Shown here piece after piece: positions 21,424-30,457 of a stretch of 32,084 nucleotides of DNA (position 1 is its first letter; each line of letters begins with the position of its first letter). Position numbers and translations under genes: made by a program. Source of the stretch: an uncultured Pseudomonadota bacterium (lineage in GTDB: Bacteria; Pseudomonadota; Alphaproteobacteria; UBA3830); contig CACXWU010000015.1 of NCBI GenBank assembly GCA_902771535.1, positions 1 to 32,084 on the forward strand, written 5' to 3'. The notes under the pieces were generated by a model that saw only the letters and a list, made by a program, of their open reading frames with translations, was not told the DNA's origin and made no database searches.

Positions 21424-23052
21424 ATGCTGGAATTAATTCGTAAATATTCTAAATCGATTGTGGTGAAGATATTTTTGACGATTTTAGCGGGATCGTTTTT
21501 TTTGTTTTTTGGATTTTCTTACGTCGTTAATAAGTTAGCGGGTAAGGATTATGTTGTGAAAATCGCTGATGTAAAGATTCATCCTCAAGTTTTTAAATAC
21601 GAGAAAGATAAGAAGCTTAACGCCGTAAAGAGGCGATATGGCGAAGTAGATGATAAGGAACTTTCTAATACAATTCTTCGCCAAATAATTTGGGAAAATG
21701 TCATAAGTTTGGCCGCGAAAGATTTTGGTATAATCGTTTCGGATTCCTCCGTATTCAACCATATAAGCAACATGGATGAGTTCAGAACGAAAGACGGGCA
21801 TTTCAGCGCCACAAATTTAAGAAGATTTTTGCAAATAGTAGGAATGACGGAAGAGGAATTTTTACAGTCTGAAAAAAGAGAGATTAAGTCTCAGATTATT
21901 AAATTTCCGTTTAGATACATTTCTTTAGGGGATGAGTTTGCGTATTACTCAAAAATAGCAACAGAGGAAAGAAGTTTGAGATTTTTCGAAATCGATCCGA
22001 CGTCATTCGCAATAACAGAAAGGCCGACGGATGAGGAGTTGACGGAGTTTTATAATAACAATTCTGAGAAATTTGAGATTCCGGAAAAACGTTCGTTCGA
22101 TGTTTTGATTCTGTCCATGGATAAAGTGGAAAAGAATACTGAAATTCCTCTGGAAGAAATAATTGAGAGAGCTAGAGATATTTACGGAGATGACTACACC
22201 GAAAAAAGCCTGGAAGAATTTATGAAAACCGAAGAGTTTAAAAGTTTTAAACAGGAGAGAGTTGCTGAGGCGGCAGAGGAAATCACTCGACAGGTGCAGG
22301 ACGATTTGGTTTCGGGAAGTACGATCGAAGAGATTACGACGAAATATGGTTTGAGATCTTTGAGTGTGAAGAGTGTCAAGTTGGATGAAGTGGATGAAAT
22401 TCCTCTTCCGTTCAAGAAAGATGTTATGACTGTGGCTTTCGGATCTGATGAAAATGAAGTTGGGGACTTCAACGAGGCGGAGGATTCTAGTAAAAAATTA
22501 GTTCAATGGCTGGTTTATGTCTCCGATGTTACGCCAAAGCACGTCGAACCCCTCGAGCAGGCGAAAGAAAGAGTAAAAGTGGAATGGCGTAAGGATCAGC
22601 AGCATAATAAAGCTTTGGCGGTTGCGAATGAAGTAATATCAAAAGTGTCTGAAGGGGAGAAATTTGCAGATCTGGTTAGGATAAGAAATTATAGGTTAAG
22701 ATCGACGAATCATTTCGACAGTCTAGGAATAGTCTCTGATAATAGCAAGAAATCGGAAATTATAGACAGCTTGCATGAGGAGGTTTTTTCCAAACTCAAG
22801 AACGAAGTTGGTATGAAGGAGTTGAACGGTAAGATCGTAGTTTATCAGGTTGCAGATATAAGTTATGACAAGAAAAAAGAGGAGGAGAATTGGCAACGCA
22901 GTTTCGTTTCATTGTTATTAAATTACTCCGACGACATGTATCAGCAGCTTATAGGACATCTATCCAAAAAATACGAGGTAAAGATAAACTACGATATTCT
23001 TAAAGAGATTGATGAATCGATAGATCCTTCCTCTTTGGATGAGGTATTTTAG
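21424..23052 (+). CDS. ppiD: PpiD/SurA-type periplasmic folding factor
   Basis: A membrane-anchored periplasmic chaperone of the SurA_N/PpiD family that assists proteins leaving the Sec channel. The N-terminus MLELIRKYSKSIVVKIFLTILAGSFFLFF is the typical PpiD start, one basic tail plus one transmembrane helix (~14-34). The N-terminal chaperone domain follows (VVKIADVKIHPQVF to the FRTKDGHFSATNLRRFLQIVGMTEEEF motif, ~45-155). A parvulin-like middle region lies at ~205-400, beginning with the characteristic EEL-x-EFYNNNSEKFEIPEKRSF. Parvulin active-site residues are hard to identify, so isomerase activity is doubtful, as in many PpiD proteins. The 542 residues are shorter than the usual ~620. 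AAGGAAG precedes the ATG. Confidence 0.85.
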   Translation: MLELIRKYSKSIVVKIFLTILAGSFFLFFGFSYVVNKLAGKDYVVKIADVKIHPQVFKYEKDKKLNAVKRRYGEVDDKELSNTILRQIIWENVISLAAKDFGIIVSDSSVFNHISNMDEFRTKDGHFSATNLRRFLQIVGMTEEEFLQSEKREIKSQIIKFPFRYISLGDEFAYYSKIATEERSLRFFEIDPTSFAITERPTDEELTEFYNNNSEKFEIPEKRSFDVLILSMDKVEKNTEIPLEEIIERARDIYGDDYTEKSLEEFMKTEEFKSFKQERVAEAAEEITRQVQDDLVSGSTIEEITTKYGLRSLSVKSVKLDEVDEIPLPFKKDVMTVAFGSDENEVGDFNEAEDSSKKLVQWLVYVSDVTPKHVEPLEQAKERVKVEWRKDQQHNKALAVANEVISKVSEGEKFADLVRIRNYRLRSTNHFDSLGIVSDNSKKSEIIDSLHEEVFSKLKNEVGMKELNGKIVVYQVADISYDKKKEEENWQRSFVSLLLNYSDDMYQQLIGHLSKKYEVKINYDILKEIDESIDPSSLDEVF

Positions 23053-23064
23053 GTGTTGTGATAC

Positions 23065-23093
23065 TTGAAAAGCCGATGTTTTTTTTGTATTTT
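23065..23093 (+). promoter_or_regulatory. Candidate promoter of the rimP-nusA-infB-rbfA operon
   Basis: TTGAAA (23065-23070) and TATTTT (23088-23093) are 17 bases apart, 31 bases before the rimP start codon. Confidence 0.42.
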
Positions 23094-23123
23094 CGGTGTT
23101 GAGAAAATTTAGGGTATTTTGTA

Positions 23124-23597
23124 TTGAAGTTAGAGGAAAAAATAAAGGAAGTTATCGAAGCTCCGTTAGAAAACAAAGGATATGATTTAGTCCGTGTCAA
23201 TGTTGTCGGAGGCAAAAAGAGACTGGTGGTTGGCATAGACATAGACCGTTTGGATGAAAAAAATGTTACGGTTGATGACTGTGTGGAGGCGAATCGTTTA
23301 ATTTCCGCAATTTTAGATGTTGAAGATTTTATAAACGGAGCGTATAATTTAGAAGTTAGTTCGCCCGGTGAAAGCCGTCCTCTTGCAAAGATTAGAGATT
23401 TTAAGCGTTTTTGCGGTCAGGTTGCAAAGATGGAGTTGGCTAGTCCCATGCAGGGAATAAAAAAATTCACGGGTAAGATTGTAGGTGTCGACGAAGCGGA
23501 GAATCTGATCAGAGTTGAGATTCCCGAGGAGGACAATCGGGAGATTTGTTTGTCCATCGATGATATAAAAAGGGCTAATGTGAAAAGAGAGTTTTGA
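23124..23597 (+). CDS. rimP: Ribosome maturation factor RimP
   Basis: RimP helps assemble the 30S subunit. The 157 residues show the N-terminal alpha/beta domain (IKEVIEAPLENKGYDLVRVNVVGGKKRLVVGIDID, ~5-42), the DDCVEANRLISAILDVEDFINGAYNLEVSSPGESRPL segment (~51-90) that identifies the family, and the C-terminal SH3-like barrel. The start is TTG at 23124, with AGGGT as a modest site. No ATG preserves the N-terminal helix. nusA follows 14 bases later, the standard order. Confidence 0.93.
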   Translation: MKLEEKIKEVIEAPLENKGYDLVRVNVVGGKKRLVVGIDIDRLDEKNVTVDDCVEANRLISAILDVEDFINGAYNLEVSSPGESRPLAKIRDFKRFCGQVAKMELASPMQGIKKFTGKIVGVDEAENLIRVEIPEEDNREICLSIDDIKRANVKREF

Positions 23598-23611
23598 AGA
23601 GGAGATGAGTT

Positions 23612-25120
23612 ATGTCGACAGCTTTGTGGACGGATTCTAAATTTTACGGACCTGAATTGTTGCAGGTTGCGGATTCTGTTGCCCGGGAGAAAGGGTTGAA
23701 TAAAGATCAGGTTTTAGAGGCTATGGAAGGGGCTATCCAGAAGGCTGCGAAGTCCAGGTATGGATATGAAAGCGATATAAGAGCAAGTATCGATAAGAAA
23801 ACCGGTGAAGTTACCATAATGAAGTACTTGACGGTGAAGGATCCTGTCGAAGATGAGTTTAATGAAATTACGCTGGAAGAGGCTAAAAAAATGGATCCGA
23901 ACGCCGAGATCGGAACGGTATTCACTACGAAACTTCCTCCGATTAATTTCGGAAGAGTTGCTGCTCAGACAGGTCGGCAGATAATCGTTCAGAAAATTCG
24001 TGAAGCGGAAAGAGAGAAGCAGTACAACGAGTTTAAAGACAGAGTCGGTGAAATAGTCAGCGGTGTGGTGAAAAGGGCCGAGTTCAATTCAGTTACTTTG
24101 GACGTAGGACACACAGAAGCGGTAATTCGGAGAGATCAGCTGCTTCCGAAGGAAAATTTTCGAGTCGGTGACAGAGTCAGAGCTTATATCGCGGATGTTT
24201 CCAGAGAAGATCGAGGTCCGCAAATATTTTTGTCCAGGACTCATCCTCAATTTTTGGTCAAGTTGTTTTGGCAGGAAGTTCCTGAAATTTACGAGAGAGT
24301 CATTGAGATCAAGTCCGTGGCAAGAGATCCGGGTAGCCGCGCCAAGATAGCTGTTTACACTAGTGATGCAAACATTGATCCGATCGGAGCTTGTGTTGGT
24401 GTGCGAGGCAGTAGGGTGCAGGCGATTATTCAAGAACTTCAGGGAGAGAAGATCGACATTGTTTTGTGGTCAGACGATCCCGCTACCTTTGCCGTTAATG
24501 CGTTGGCTCCCGCGGAGGTTTCGAGGGTTGTCGTTGACGAGGAGAATCACAAGTTCGAGGTTTTGGCTCCGGACAGTCAATTGAGTTTGGCTATAGGGAG
24601 ACGAGGGCAGAATGTTCGCTTGGCATCTATGCTGATCGGTTGGAATGTGACGGTGGTTTCCGAGACAGAAGCTCTCGAAAGGAAGAACAAGGAGTATCAC
24701 GAGAGTTCAAAAGCCTTTATGGATGCTTTGGATTGTGATGAGGTTATAGCTCACCTGCTTGTTACTGAAGGATTTTCAAGTGTGGAAGAGTTGGCTTATA
24801 TCTCTAAGGAAGATCTGTCTTCCATTGAAGGATTCGACGAAAATCTTGCCGAAGAGCTGATAAGCAGGGCCAATGTATATTTGGGCAAAAAAGAAGAAGA
24901 GATAAAAAAGCAGTTAAGTGAAAAAAGTATTGATAAAAAAATAATAGAATTGGGTGCGTTCTCTAATAGTGATTTGCTTGTTTTGGCGAATGCGGGGATT
25001 TTGAAGCTGGACGACGTTGCTGATTTGAGTGCGGATGAGCTGGTCGAACTTTTGCCAAATCTCTCTGAACCCGAAGCCAGTGATATCATTATGAAGGCCA
25101 GGGAACATTGGTTTAAATAG
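23612..25120 (+). CDS. nusA: Transcription termination/antitermination protein NusA
   Basis: NusA binds RNA polymerase and nascent RNA, promoting pausing, termination and, with other Nus factors, antitermination. Domains in order: the N-terminal polymerase-binding domain (~1-135), S1 (~138-208, VGEIVSGVVKRAEFNSVTLDVGHTEAVI), KH1 and KH2 (~235-350, with IGACVGVRGSRVQAIIQEL and LAIGRRGQNVRLAS), and two C-terminal acidic repeats (~365-500, EGFSSVEELAYISKEDL and AGILKLDDVADLSADEL). The 502 residues match the alphaproteobacterial form. GGAG lies 7 bases before the ATG. infB follows after 12 bases. The small ylxR gene often found between them is absent. Confidence 0.97.
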   Translation: MSTALWTDSKFYGPELLQVADSVAREKGLNKDQVLEAMEGAIQKAAKSRYGYESDIRASIDKKTGEVTIMKYLTVKDPVEDEFNEITLEEAKKMDPNAEIGTVFTTKLPPINFGRVAAQTGRQIIVQKIREAEREKQYNEFKDRVGEIVSGVVKRAEFNSVTLDVGHTEAVIRRDQLLPKENFRVGDRVRAYIADVSREDRGPQIFLSRTHPQFLVKLFWQEVPEIYERVIEIKSVARDPGSRAKIAVYTSDANIDPIGACVGVRGSRVQAIIQELQGEKIDIVLWSDDPATFAVNALAPAEVSRVVVDEENHKFEVLAPDSQLSLAIGRRGQNVRLASMLIGWNVTVVSETEALERKNKEYHESSKAFMDALDCDEVIAHLLVTEGFSSVEELAYISKEDLSSIEGFDENLAEELISRANVYLGKKEEEIKKQLSEKSIDKKIIELGAFSNSDLLVLANAGILKLDDVADLSADELVELLPNLSEPEASDIIMKAREHWFK

Positions 25121-25132
25121 ATTGGAGATAAT

Positions 25133-27664
25133 ATGTCAGAAGTAAAGAAGGGGACATTGAGTTTATCTCGTCCTGCGGATGTAAAGAAAAGCTCAGATTC
25201 TCCAGTCGGAAGAGTGAGGCAGAGTTTTTCTCACGGCAAGTCCAAAGTTGTCACTGTTGAGGTGAAAAAGAAGCGGTTTGTTCGTCCTATCGGAAAGACA
25301 GCAGCAAGCGCGCCTCAGTCTTCTTCGGAGCTTCGGCAGGGAGATTTAACTTCCGCGGAATTGCAAACCAGATTAAAAGTGGTTAAGGATGCAATAAAGG
25401 AAAATAAAGAGCAAGAGAAAAGACTCCGTCTGCAAAAAGAGATGGATGAAAAGCTACAGCGTGAGCTTAAAGCAAAGAAAAAGTTGGAAGAGGATAACTT
25501 AAAACAGCAAGAATCAGATGAAAAAGTAAGTGATTCTGAATCATCGTCTGGGTCAATTGCTGCCGAAAGAAAGTCCGAGAAAAAGAATTTTTCAAATAAT
25601 TTTGTAAAAATTAAGGAATCTCACAGCAAAGTTCAGCCGAGAAGAGGGGGGCATTCTGATCGGTATTCCGATTTTTCTGAGAATGAGGATAATTTCGTAA
25701 AGACCAATAATTCTCAGAAAAAGACTCTTACGGTGAAGAAAGATATAAAAGAGCTGAAGGGAAAGTACGCGGCTTCCTCTGGGAGGATTTCTATATACAA
25801 TGCGCTGGACGATGAGGGGGAAGAAAGAACTCGTTCCTTATCCTCGTTGCGTCGAGCAAGGCAGAAAAATAAGCAGAATGCTTCCAGGCCTCAAGAAGAG
25901 ATCAAAGTCATAAAAGAAGTGATTATACCTGAAACCATAAGCGTTCAAGAGCTTTCGAACAGAATGGCTACAAGAACGGGTGAAGTCATAAAATGCCTCA
26001 TGAAACTCGGAACAATGGTTACCGCCAACCAAATCATCGATGCGGATACCGCGGAAATTGTTGTCACGGAGTTCGGACACAAGGTCAAGCGCGTGAGTGA
26101 CAGCGATGTCGAGTTGATATTGAAGAAGGTTGATACCGAAGCGGATTTGAAGCCAAGACCTCCTGTTGTTACGATCATGGGACACGTTGATCACGGAAAA
26201 ACCTCTCTCTTGGATGCTCTGAGAAAGACGGATGTCGCGCTGAACGAGGCTGGGGGAATTACCCAGGGAATTGGTGCTTATCAGGTAACCTTGAAAGATA
26301 ATAGGAAGATTACGTTCATTGATACGCCGGGTCATGCCGCGTTTACCGAAATGAGATCAAGAGGGGCAAATGTTACCGATGTCGTTGTTTTGGTTGTGGC
26401 CGCCGATGACAGTGTAAAAGATCAAACGATTGAAGCGATACATCACGCGAAGGCCGCGCAGGTTCCTATGATTGTTGCGATCAATAAAATGGACAAGCCG
26501 GGAGCAAATCCGGATAAGGTAAGAAAAGATTTGATGAATTACGAGGTGTTTGTCGAGTCTTACGGCGGAGACGTGATGGATGTTGAAATTTCAGCTAAGT
26601 CGGGACTGAATCTTGATAAATTGGAGGAGGCTATCCTTCTGCAGGCGGAGATGCTGGAGCTGAAAGCAAATCCAGACAGGACCGCAGAGGGAGTTGTTAT
26701 AGAGTCCAAAGTAGAAAAAGGTTTGGGGTCCGTTGCGACGGTGTTGGTAAACAAAGGAACTTTGAGAATCGGTGATATTTTCGTTTCGGGGACAGTATTT
26801 GGTAAGGTCCGTGGAATCAGAAATGACTGCCGGAAAGCTCTGAAGGAGTTAACTCCGGGAATGCCGGGAGAGATTATTGGCTTCAACGGAACGACGATAC
26901 CTGGCGATGATTTTGTTGTTGTCGAGGATGAGGCAAAGGCCAGAGAGATTGCTAATTACCGAGACAGAAAGAAAAGAGAGCAGTCTTGGGTTGTGTCTAC
27001 TCGTACTACCGTTGAGCAGATGTTCTCTAAGCTGGAGTCGGATGAAAAATTACAGGTTTTGTCGGTGATTTTGAAGGCAGATGTTCAAGGATCTTCCGAG
27101 GCAATTAGTTCCAGCTTGCAAAAATTGTCCAACGATGAAGTGGCGATTAAAATTATCCATTCAGGTGTGGGGGAAATCACCGAAAGTGACGTCGTTCTGG
27201 CGAAGGCATCTCAGGCAATGATTCTCGGATTTAATGTAAGAGCAAATATGCAGGCCAGAGATCAAATTGCCCGTGATCGGATACAAGTTAAATACTATTC
27301 CGTGATCTACGATTTGATTGACGACGTGAAAGCTCTGTTGTCAGGTATGTTAGCTCCTGATGAGAAAGAAAAAGTGATTGGTAGCGCTGAAGTCAGAAAA
27401 GTTTTCGATATTTCGCGATATGGCAGAATCGCTGGGTGCATGGTCTTGGACGGTGTTGTCAGGAGAGGGGCAAAGGTTCGTTTAATACGAGACGGAATAG
27501 TTGTTCACACAGGCACTGTTAAGTCAGTTAGACATGAAAAAGACGACGTGAAGGAAGTTCGCGCCGGGTTCGAGTGCGGTATATGTCTGGAAAATTACAA
27601 TGACATACACTTGAAAGACGTCATTGAATGTTACGAAATCGAAGAAATCGCTCGTAAATTGTAA
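25133..27664 (+). CDS. infB: Translation initiation factor IF-2
   Basis: IF-2 is the GTPase that brings fMet-tRNA to the 30S P-site and promotes subunit joining. A long charged N-terminal region (~1-270), rich in Lys, Glu, Ser and coiled-coil sequence, is followed by the IF2_N element (VIIPETISVQELSNRMATRTGEVIKCLMKLG). The G domain has GHVDHGKTS (~348-356), DTPGHAAFTEMRSRGA and NKMDKPGA, then domains II-IV with the fMet-tRNA-binding C2 ending ECGICLENYNDIHLKDVIECYE. Length 843. The ribosome binding site overlaps the nusA end region. rbfA starts 10 bases after the stop. Confidence 0.97.
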   Translation: MSEVKKGTLSLSRPADVKKSSDSPVGRVRQSFSHGKSKVVTVEVKKKRFVRPIGKTAASAPQSSSELRQGDLTSAELQTRLKVVKDAIKENKEQEKRLRLQKEMDEKLQRELKAKKKLEEDNLKQQESDEKVSDSESSSGSIAAERKSEKKNFSNNFVKIKESHSKVQPRRGGHSDRYSDFSENEDNFVKTNNSQKKTLTVKKDIKELKGKYAASSGRISIYNALDDEGEERTRSLSSLRRARQKNKQNASRPQEEIKVIKEVIIPETISVQELSNRMATRTGEVIKCLMKLGTMVTANQIIDADTAEIVVTEFGHKVKRVSDSDVELILKKVDTEADLKPRPPVVTIMGHVDHGKTSLLDALRKTDVALNEAGGITQGIGAYQVTLKDNRKITFIDTPGHAAFTEMRSRGANVTDVVVLVVAADDSVKDQTIEAIHHAKAAQVPMIVAINKMDKPGANPDKVRKDLMNYEVFVESYGGDVMDVEISAKSGLNLDKLEEAILLQAEMLELKANPDRTAEGVVIESKVEKGLGSVATVLVNKGTLRIGDIFVSGTVFGKVRGIRNDCRKALKELTPGMPGEIIGFNGTTIPGDDFVVVEDEAKAREIANYRDRKKREQSWVVSTRTTVEQMFSKLESDEKLQVLSVILKADVQGSSEAISSSLQKLSNDEVAIKIIHSGVGEITESDVVLAKASQAMILGFNVRANMQARDQIARDRIQVKYYSVIYDLIDDVKALLSGMLAPDEKEKVIGSAEVRKVFDISRYGRIAGCMVLDGVVRRGAKVRLIRDGIVVHTGTVKSVRHEKDDVKEVRAGFECGICLENYNDIHLKDVIECYEIEEIARKL

Positions 27665-27674
27665 TGGACTCCTT

Positions 27675-28046
27675 ATGAATAAAAATAACGGATCAAGATC
27701 AGATAAGGTTGCTTCGGAGATAAAGAAAGTTGTCTCCGAATACCTGATTCGTGGCGGGCTTAAAAGTAGTGAAGGTGTAAATCCGTTAATGATCGTCGTA
27801 ACAGATGTGGTGGTTAGCTCCTGTCTGCGTCATGCGAAGATTTTTGTATCTTCGATTTCCGATGATTTAAACAGTGATGTTTGCAGAGATTATTTGGAGA
27901 GGCATTCCTCTCAGATAAGAAAAACCATAGGATCCAGTATGAAATTGAAGTTTGTTCCTGAAGTTAGGTTTTTGACAGACACTTCACGCGAAAAAGCCCA
28001 AAGAATAGAAGATATTTTAAACGCGCCGAGCTTTAAGTTAAGGTAA
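27675..28046 (+). CDS. rbfA: 30S ribosome-binding factor RbfA
   Basis: RbfA is a KH-fold assembly factor needed for 16S rRNA 5' end maturation. The 123-residue protein shows RSDKVASEIKKVVSEYLIRG (~7-26), the VTDVVVSSCLRHAKIFVSSI strand-helix core, and the C-terminal KFVPEVRFLTDTSREKAQRIEDIL that is diagnostic (FxxDxSxxxAxRIexLL). The ATG at 27675 was chosen. An in-frame start at 27624 would overlap infB by 41 bases and add non-family residues. The ribosome binding site is weak, so coupling to infB is likely. truB does not follow. The 3' end overlaps the converging pilin gene by 9 bases. Confidence 0.92.
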   Translation: MNKNNGSRSDKVASEIKKVVSEYLIRGGLKSSEGVNPLMIVVTDVVVSSCLRHAKIFVSSISDDLNSDVCRDYLERHSSQIRKTIGSSMKLKFVPEVRFLTDTSREKAQRIEDILNAPSFKLR

Positions 28047-28202
28047 GGCATTGCTTACGTTGTTATATATCCTAATGTATCCGTTTCCTACCGCTCTGTA
28101 GCCACCTATGAGCGCGAGGCTCAGCAGAGAAGCAATCAAGACATATTCGATTAAAGTAGCTCCATTTTTGGTTTTTTTCAGCTTGAATTTCCTTAACTTC
28201 AT
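28038..28202 (-). CDS. Flp/Fap-type pilin subunit
   Basis: A 54-residue type IVb pilin of the Flp (Tad) class. After a short basic leader (MKLRKFKLKKTKNG) comes the processing site Gly-Ala, then ATLIEYVLIASLLSLALIGGY: Glu at +5 followed by Tyr, the Flp signature, and a ~20-residue hydrophobic helix. The C-terminus is short (YIRIYNNVSNALP). The in-frame ATG at 28238 would add 12 residues and has no site, so 28202 is preferred, though its own ribosome binding site (GACGGA) is only fair. No tad assembly genes are in the window. In Caulobacter the related pilA is CtrA-activated, and a near-match box lies upstream here. Confidence 0.82.
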   Translation of the reverse strand: MKLRKFKLKKTKNGATLIEYVLIASLLSLALIGGYRAVGNGYIRIYNNVSNALP

Positions 28203-28245
28203 CTCTATTTCCGTCAATATATACAGATTATGGTACATAGATAAT

Positions 28246-28261
28246 GTAAAGAAATAGTTAA
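28246..28261 (-). promoter_or_regulatory. Near-match CtrA box upstream of the Flp pilin
   Basis: On the minus strand the sequence is TTAA-N7-TTTAC, one base off TTAA-N7-TTAAC. CATAAT (5 of 6 of the -10 consensus) begins 13 bases after it, the same offset as TATTAA and CATTAA behind the two perfect boxes. Confidence 0.45.
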
Positions 28262-28375
28262 TTTTTGGGTAGAAATATCTTTTTTCACGATAAATTATTT
28301 ACGTCATAATTTTTAAAAATCCCAAAACTTATCGTCTGTAATCTATATAAATTCAGAACTTGATCTGACTATTGG

Positions 28376-28404
28376 TTGCTAATGTTTATGGATACTTTTA
28401 TCTT
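28376..28404 (+). promoter_or_regulatory. Weak promoter candidate for transaldolase-miaB-ybeY-corC
   Basis: TTGCTA (28376-28381) and TATCTT (28399-28404) are spaced by 17 bases, each at 4 of 6 matches. The remaining AT-rich sequence between 28262 and 28478 shows no gene or clear RNA structure. Confidence 0.32.
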
Positions 28405-28478
28405 TCTCATCTCGAAACTAGTGTATATGAAAATCCTCGATTTTAGATTAAAATGACTTCGTTATTTTGGAGAGTGTT

Positions 28479-29123
28479 ATGGAAATTTTTCTTGATACGG
28501 CGGATATCAGTTTAATAGAGAAGTATAAAGATTTTGTGGATGGGGTGACAACAAATCCCAGTATATTGTCTAAGCAGGGAAGTGTTGATGTTAAAGATGT
28601 CGTGCTGAAAATTAGTAAATTGGTCGACGGTCCGATAAGTGTTGAGGTGATTTCAAGTGATTTTGACGGCATGGTGACAGAAGGAGAGAATTTAGCGAAG
28701 ATTCATTCGAATGTTTGCGTGAAGTTGCCGTGTACTTTTGACGGCTTAAAAGCTTGTAAAGCCCTATCGAACAAGGGAATCGCCACTAATTTGACCCTGT
28801 GCTTTTCTGTTCCGCAAGCGATGATGGCAGCAAAATGCGGTGCCACCTATGTTTCCCCGTTTATCGGAAGAATAGACGATATTGGTCAGGACGGAATCAA
28901 CCTTATAGCCGATATTGTTGAGGTTTATGATGTCTATGGTTTCGAAACGAAGGTGCTGTCGGCGTCAGTCAGAAATATCAATCATTTTATTCAGGCGGCG
29001 ATGGCGGGGAGTGACGCGATTACGCTGCCGGAAAAAGTGTTGGAGCAAGTATTTGTGCATCCGTTGACTGATATAGGTTTGAAAAAATTCATGAGCGACT
29101 GGAGCAAATTAAAAGGAAAATAA
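28479..29123 (+). CDS. tal: Small-form transaldolase / fructose-6-phosphate aldolase family protein
   Basis: A class I aldolase of the short MipB/TalC/FSA group, which would transfer the dihydroxyacetone unit in the non-oxidative pentose phosphate pathway. The 214 residues begin MEIFLDTADISLIEKY and contain VDGVTTNPSIL. The Schiff-base Lys lies in VCVKLPCTFDGLKA (~85), followed by GIATNLTLCFSVPQAMMAAKCGATYVSPFIGRIDDIG. The ATG at 28479 has GGAGAG just upstream. A TTG at 28467 overlaps that site and was rejected. Whether it is a transaldolase or an FSA cannot be read with certainty. It overlaps miaB by one base (TAATG). Confidence 0.88.
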   Translation: MEIFLDTADISLIEKYKDFVDGVTTNPSILSKQGSVDVKDVVLKISKLVDGPISVEVISSDFDGMVTEGENLAKIHSNVCVKLPCTFDGLKACKALSNKGIATNLTLCFSVPQAMMAAKCGATYVSPFIGRIDDIGQDGINLIADIVEVYDVYGFETKVLSASVRNINHFIQAAMAGSDAITLPEKVLEQVFVHPLTDIGLKKFMSDWSKLKGK

Positions 29124-30457
29124 TGCGATTTCATATCAAAAGTTACGGATGCCAAATGAATATCTACGACTCACAGAGGATGGAAGATATTCTGATGTCG
29201 TTGGGGCATAAAAGAGAAACTGATGCTGAAAATGCGAACTTGCTGATTTTTAATACGTGCAGCATCAGAGAAAAAGCGGACGATAAATTGTTTTCGGACT
29301 TGGGACGAGCTAAAATTCTGAAAGATAAAAGTCCAGACGAGGACTTTATCATTGTTGTTGCCGGTTGCGTAGCTCAGGCCAGACCGCAAGACTTGCTCGC
29401 AAGGTATCCGTATATTGACATGATTTTGGGGCCGCAAGATATCCAAAACATTTCCGATAAGATTAATGATCTGATTGAAAATAAAGATTTGGACGCATTG
29501 GTCCTTACAAATCTGAATGCTTCAGATAAGTTCGAAAAATTCAACAAATCGAATCCTGTATCCGAGAGGAGTGTTTCCGAATTCCTTACCATACAGGAGG
29601 GGTGCGACAATTTTTGCACATATTGCATCGTGCCTCATACGAGAGGAAGGGAATTTTCCAGAAGTGTGAAGGAAATAATGTCCGAAGCAAAATCTCTGGT
29701 TGCGAGTGGGGTAAAGGAGATTACTTTACTTGGTCAGAATGTGAATTCTTACAACGGGTTGGATGAGTCGGGCGAAAATTGTCGGCTTTCTCATTTGCTT
29801 TGGGAGCTTTCATCGATTGATGGGTTAAAAAGGCTGCGGTACATGACGTCGAACCCAAAAGATGTTGATGAGAATATAGCCAAAGCTCATCGAGATATTG
29901 ATATTCTGATGCCTTTTCTTCATTTGCCTGTGCAGTCGGGTTCGGATGAAATTCTGAGGAAAATGAACCGTAAATATAATAGGGAAAGATATTTCGAAGT
30001 GATCGATATGTTGCGGAGCTATCGTCCGGATATGGCTTTTTCTTCGGATTTTATTGTTGGATTTCCGGGAGAAACTGATGCAGATTTCGAGGATACATTG
30101 GACTTAGTAGAGAAAGTTAAATTTGCTCAAGCTTACTCATTTAAGTACAGTCCGCGGATAAATACTCCCGCGGCGAAAATGAAAAATCAGATTCCAGAGG
30201 ATGTAAAAACAGAGAGATTGCAGCGGCTGCAAGATCTTCTGAATCAGCAGCAATCAGATTTTAACAAGTCATTTGCCGGAAAGAATGTCGAGGTTTTGCT
30301 GACTAAAGAAGGGCGTCATTCGGGGCAGCTTGTTGGTAAAAGCGAGTATTATCAGGCTGTGACAGTAAATAATGCGGACGGTTTGAGCGTAGGGGATATT
30401 GTGAAAGTTTCCATAACAAACGCAGTTTCTCATAGTTTAATAGGAGAGCAAATATGA
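29123..30457 (+). CDS. miaB: tRNA-2-methylthio-N6-dimethylallyladenosine synthase
   Basis: MiaB is a radical-SAM methylthiotransferase acting on i6A37 of tRNAs that read UNN codons. The N-terminal UPF0004 domain carries cluster ligands Cys10 (SYGCQMN), Cys46 (NTCSIRE) and Cys82 (AGCVAQ). The radical-SAM motif is CDNFCTYC with Cys161, Cys165 and Cys168. LPVQSGSDEILRKMNRKY and VGFPGETDADFEDT follow, with a C-terminal TRAM domain (~375-440). The 444 residues are full length. It sits in the miaB-(phoH)-ybeY-corC neighbourhood, but phoH is missing. It overlaps ybeY by 4 bases (ATGA). Confidence 0.97.
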   Translation: MRFHIKSYGCQMNIYDSQRMEDILMSLGHKRETDAENANLLIFNTCSIREKADDKLFSDLGRAKILKDKSPDEDFIIVVAGCVAQARPQDLLARYPYIDMILGPQDIQNISDKINDLIENKDLDALVLTNLNASDKFEKFNKSNPVSERSVSEFLTIQEGCDNFCTYCIVPHTRGREFSRSVKEIMSEAKSLVASGVKEITLLGQNVNSYNGLDESGENCRLSHLLWELSSIDGLKRLRYMTSNPKDVDENIAKAHRDIDILMPFLHLPVQSGSDEILRKMNRKYNRERYFEVIDMLRSYRPDMAFSSDFIVGFPGETDADFEDTLDLVEKVKFAQAYSFKYSPRINTPAAKMKNQIPEDVKTERLQRLQDLLNQQQSDFNKSFAGKNVEVLLTKEGRHSGQLVGKSEYYQAVTVNNADGLSVGDIVKVSITNAVSHSLIGEQI

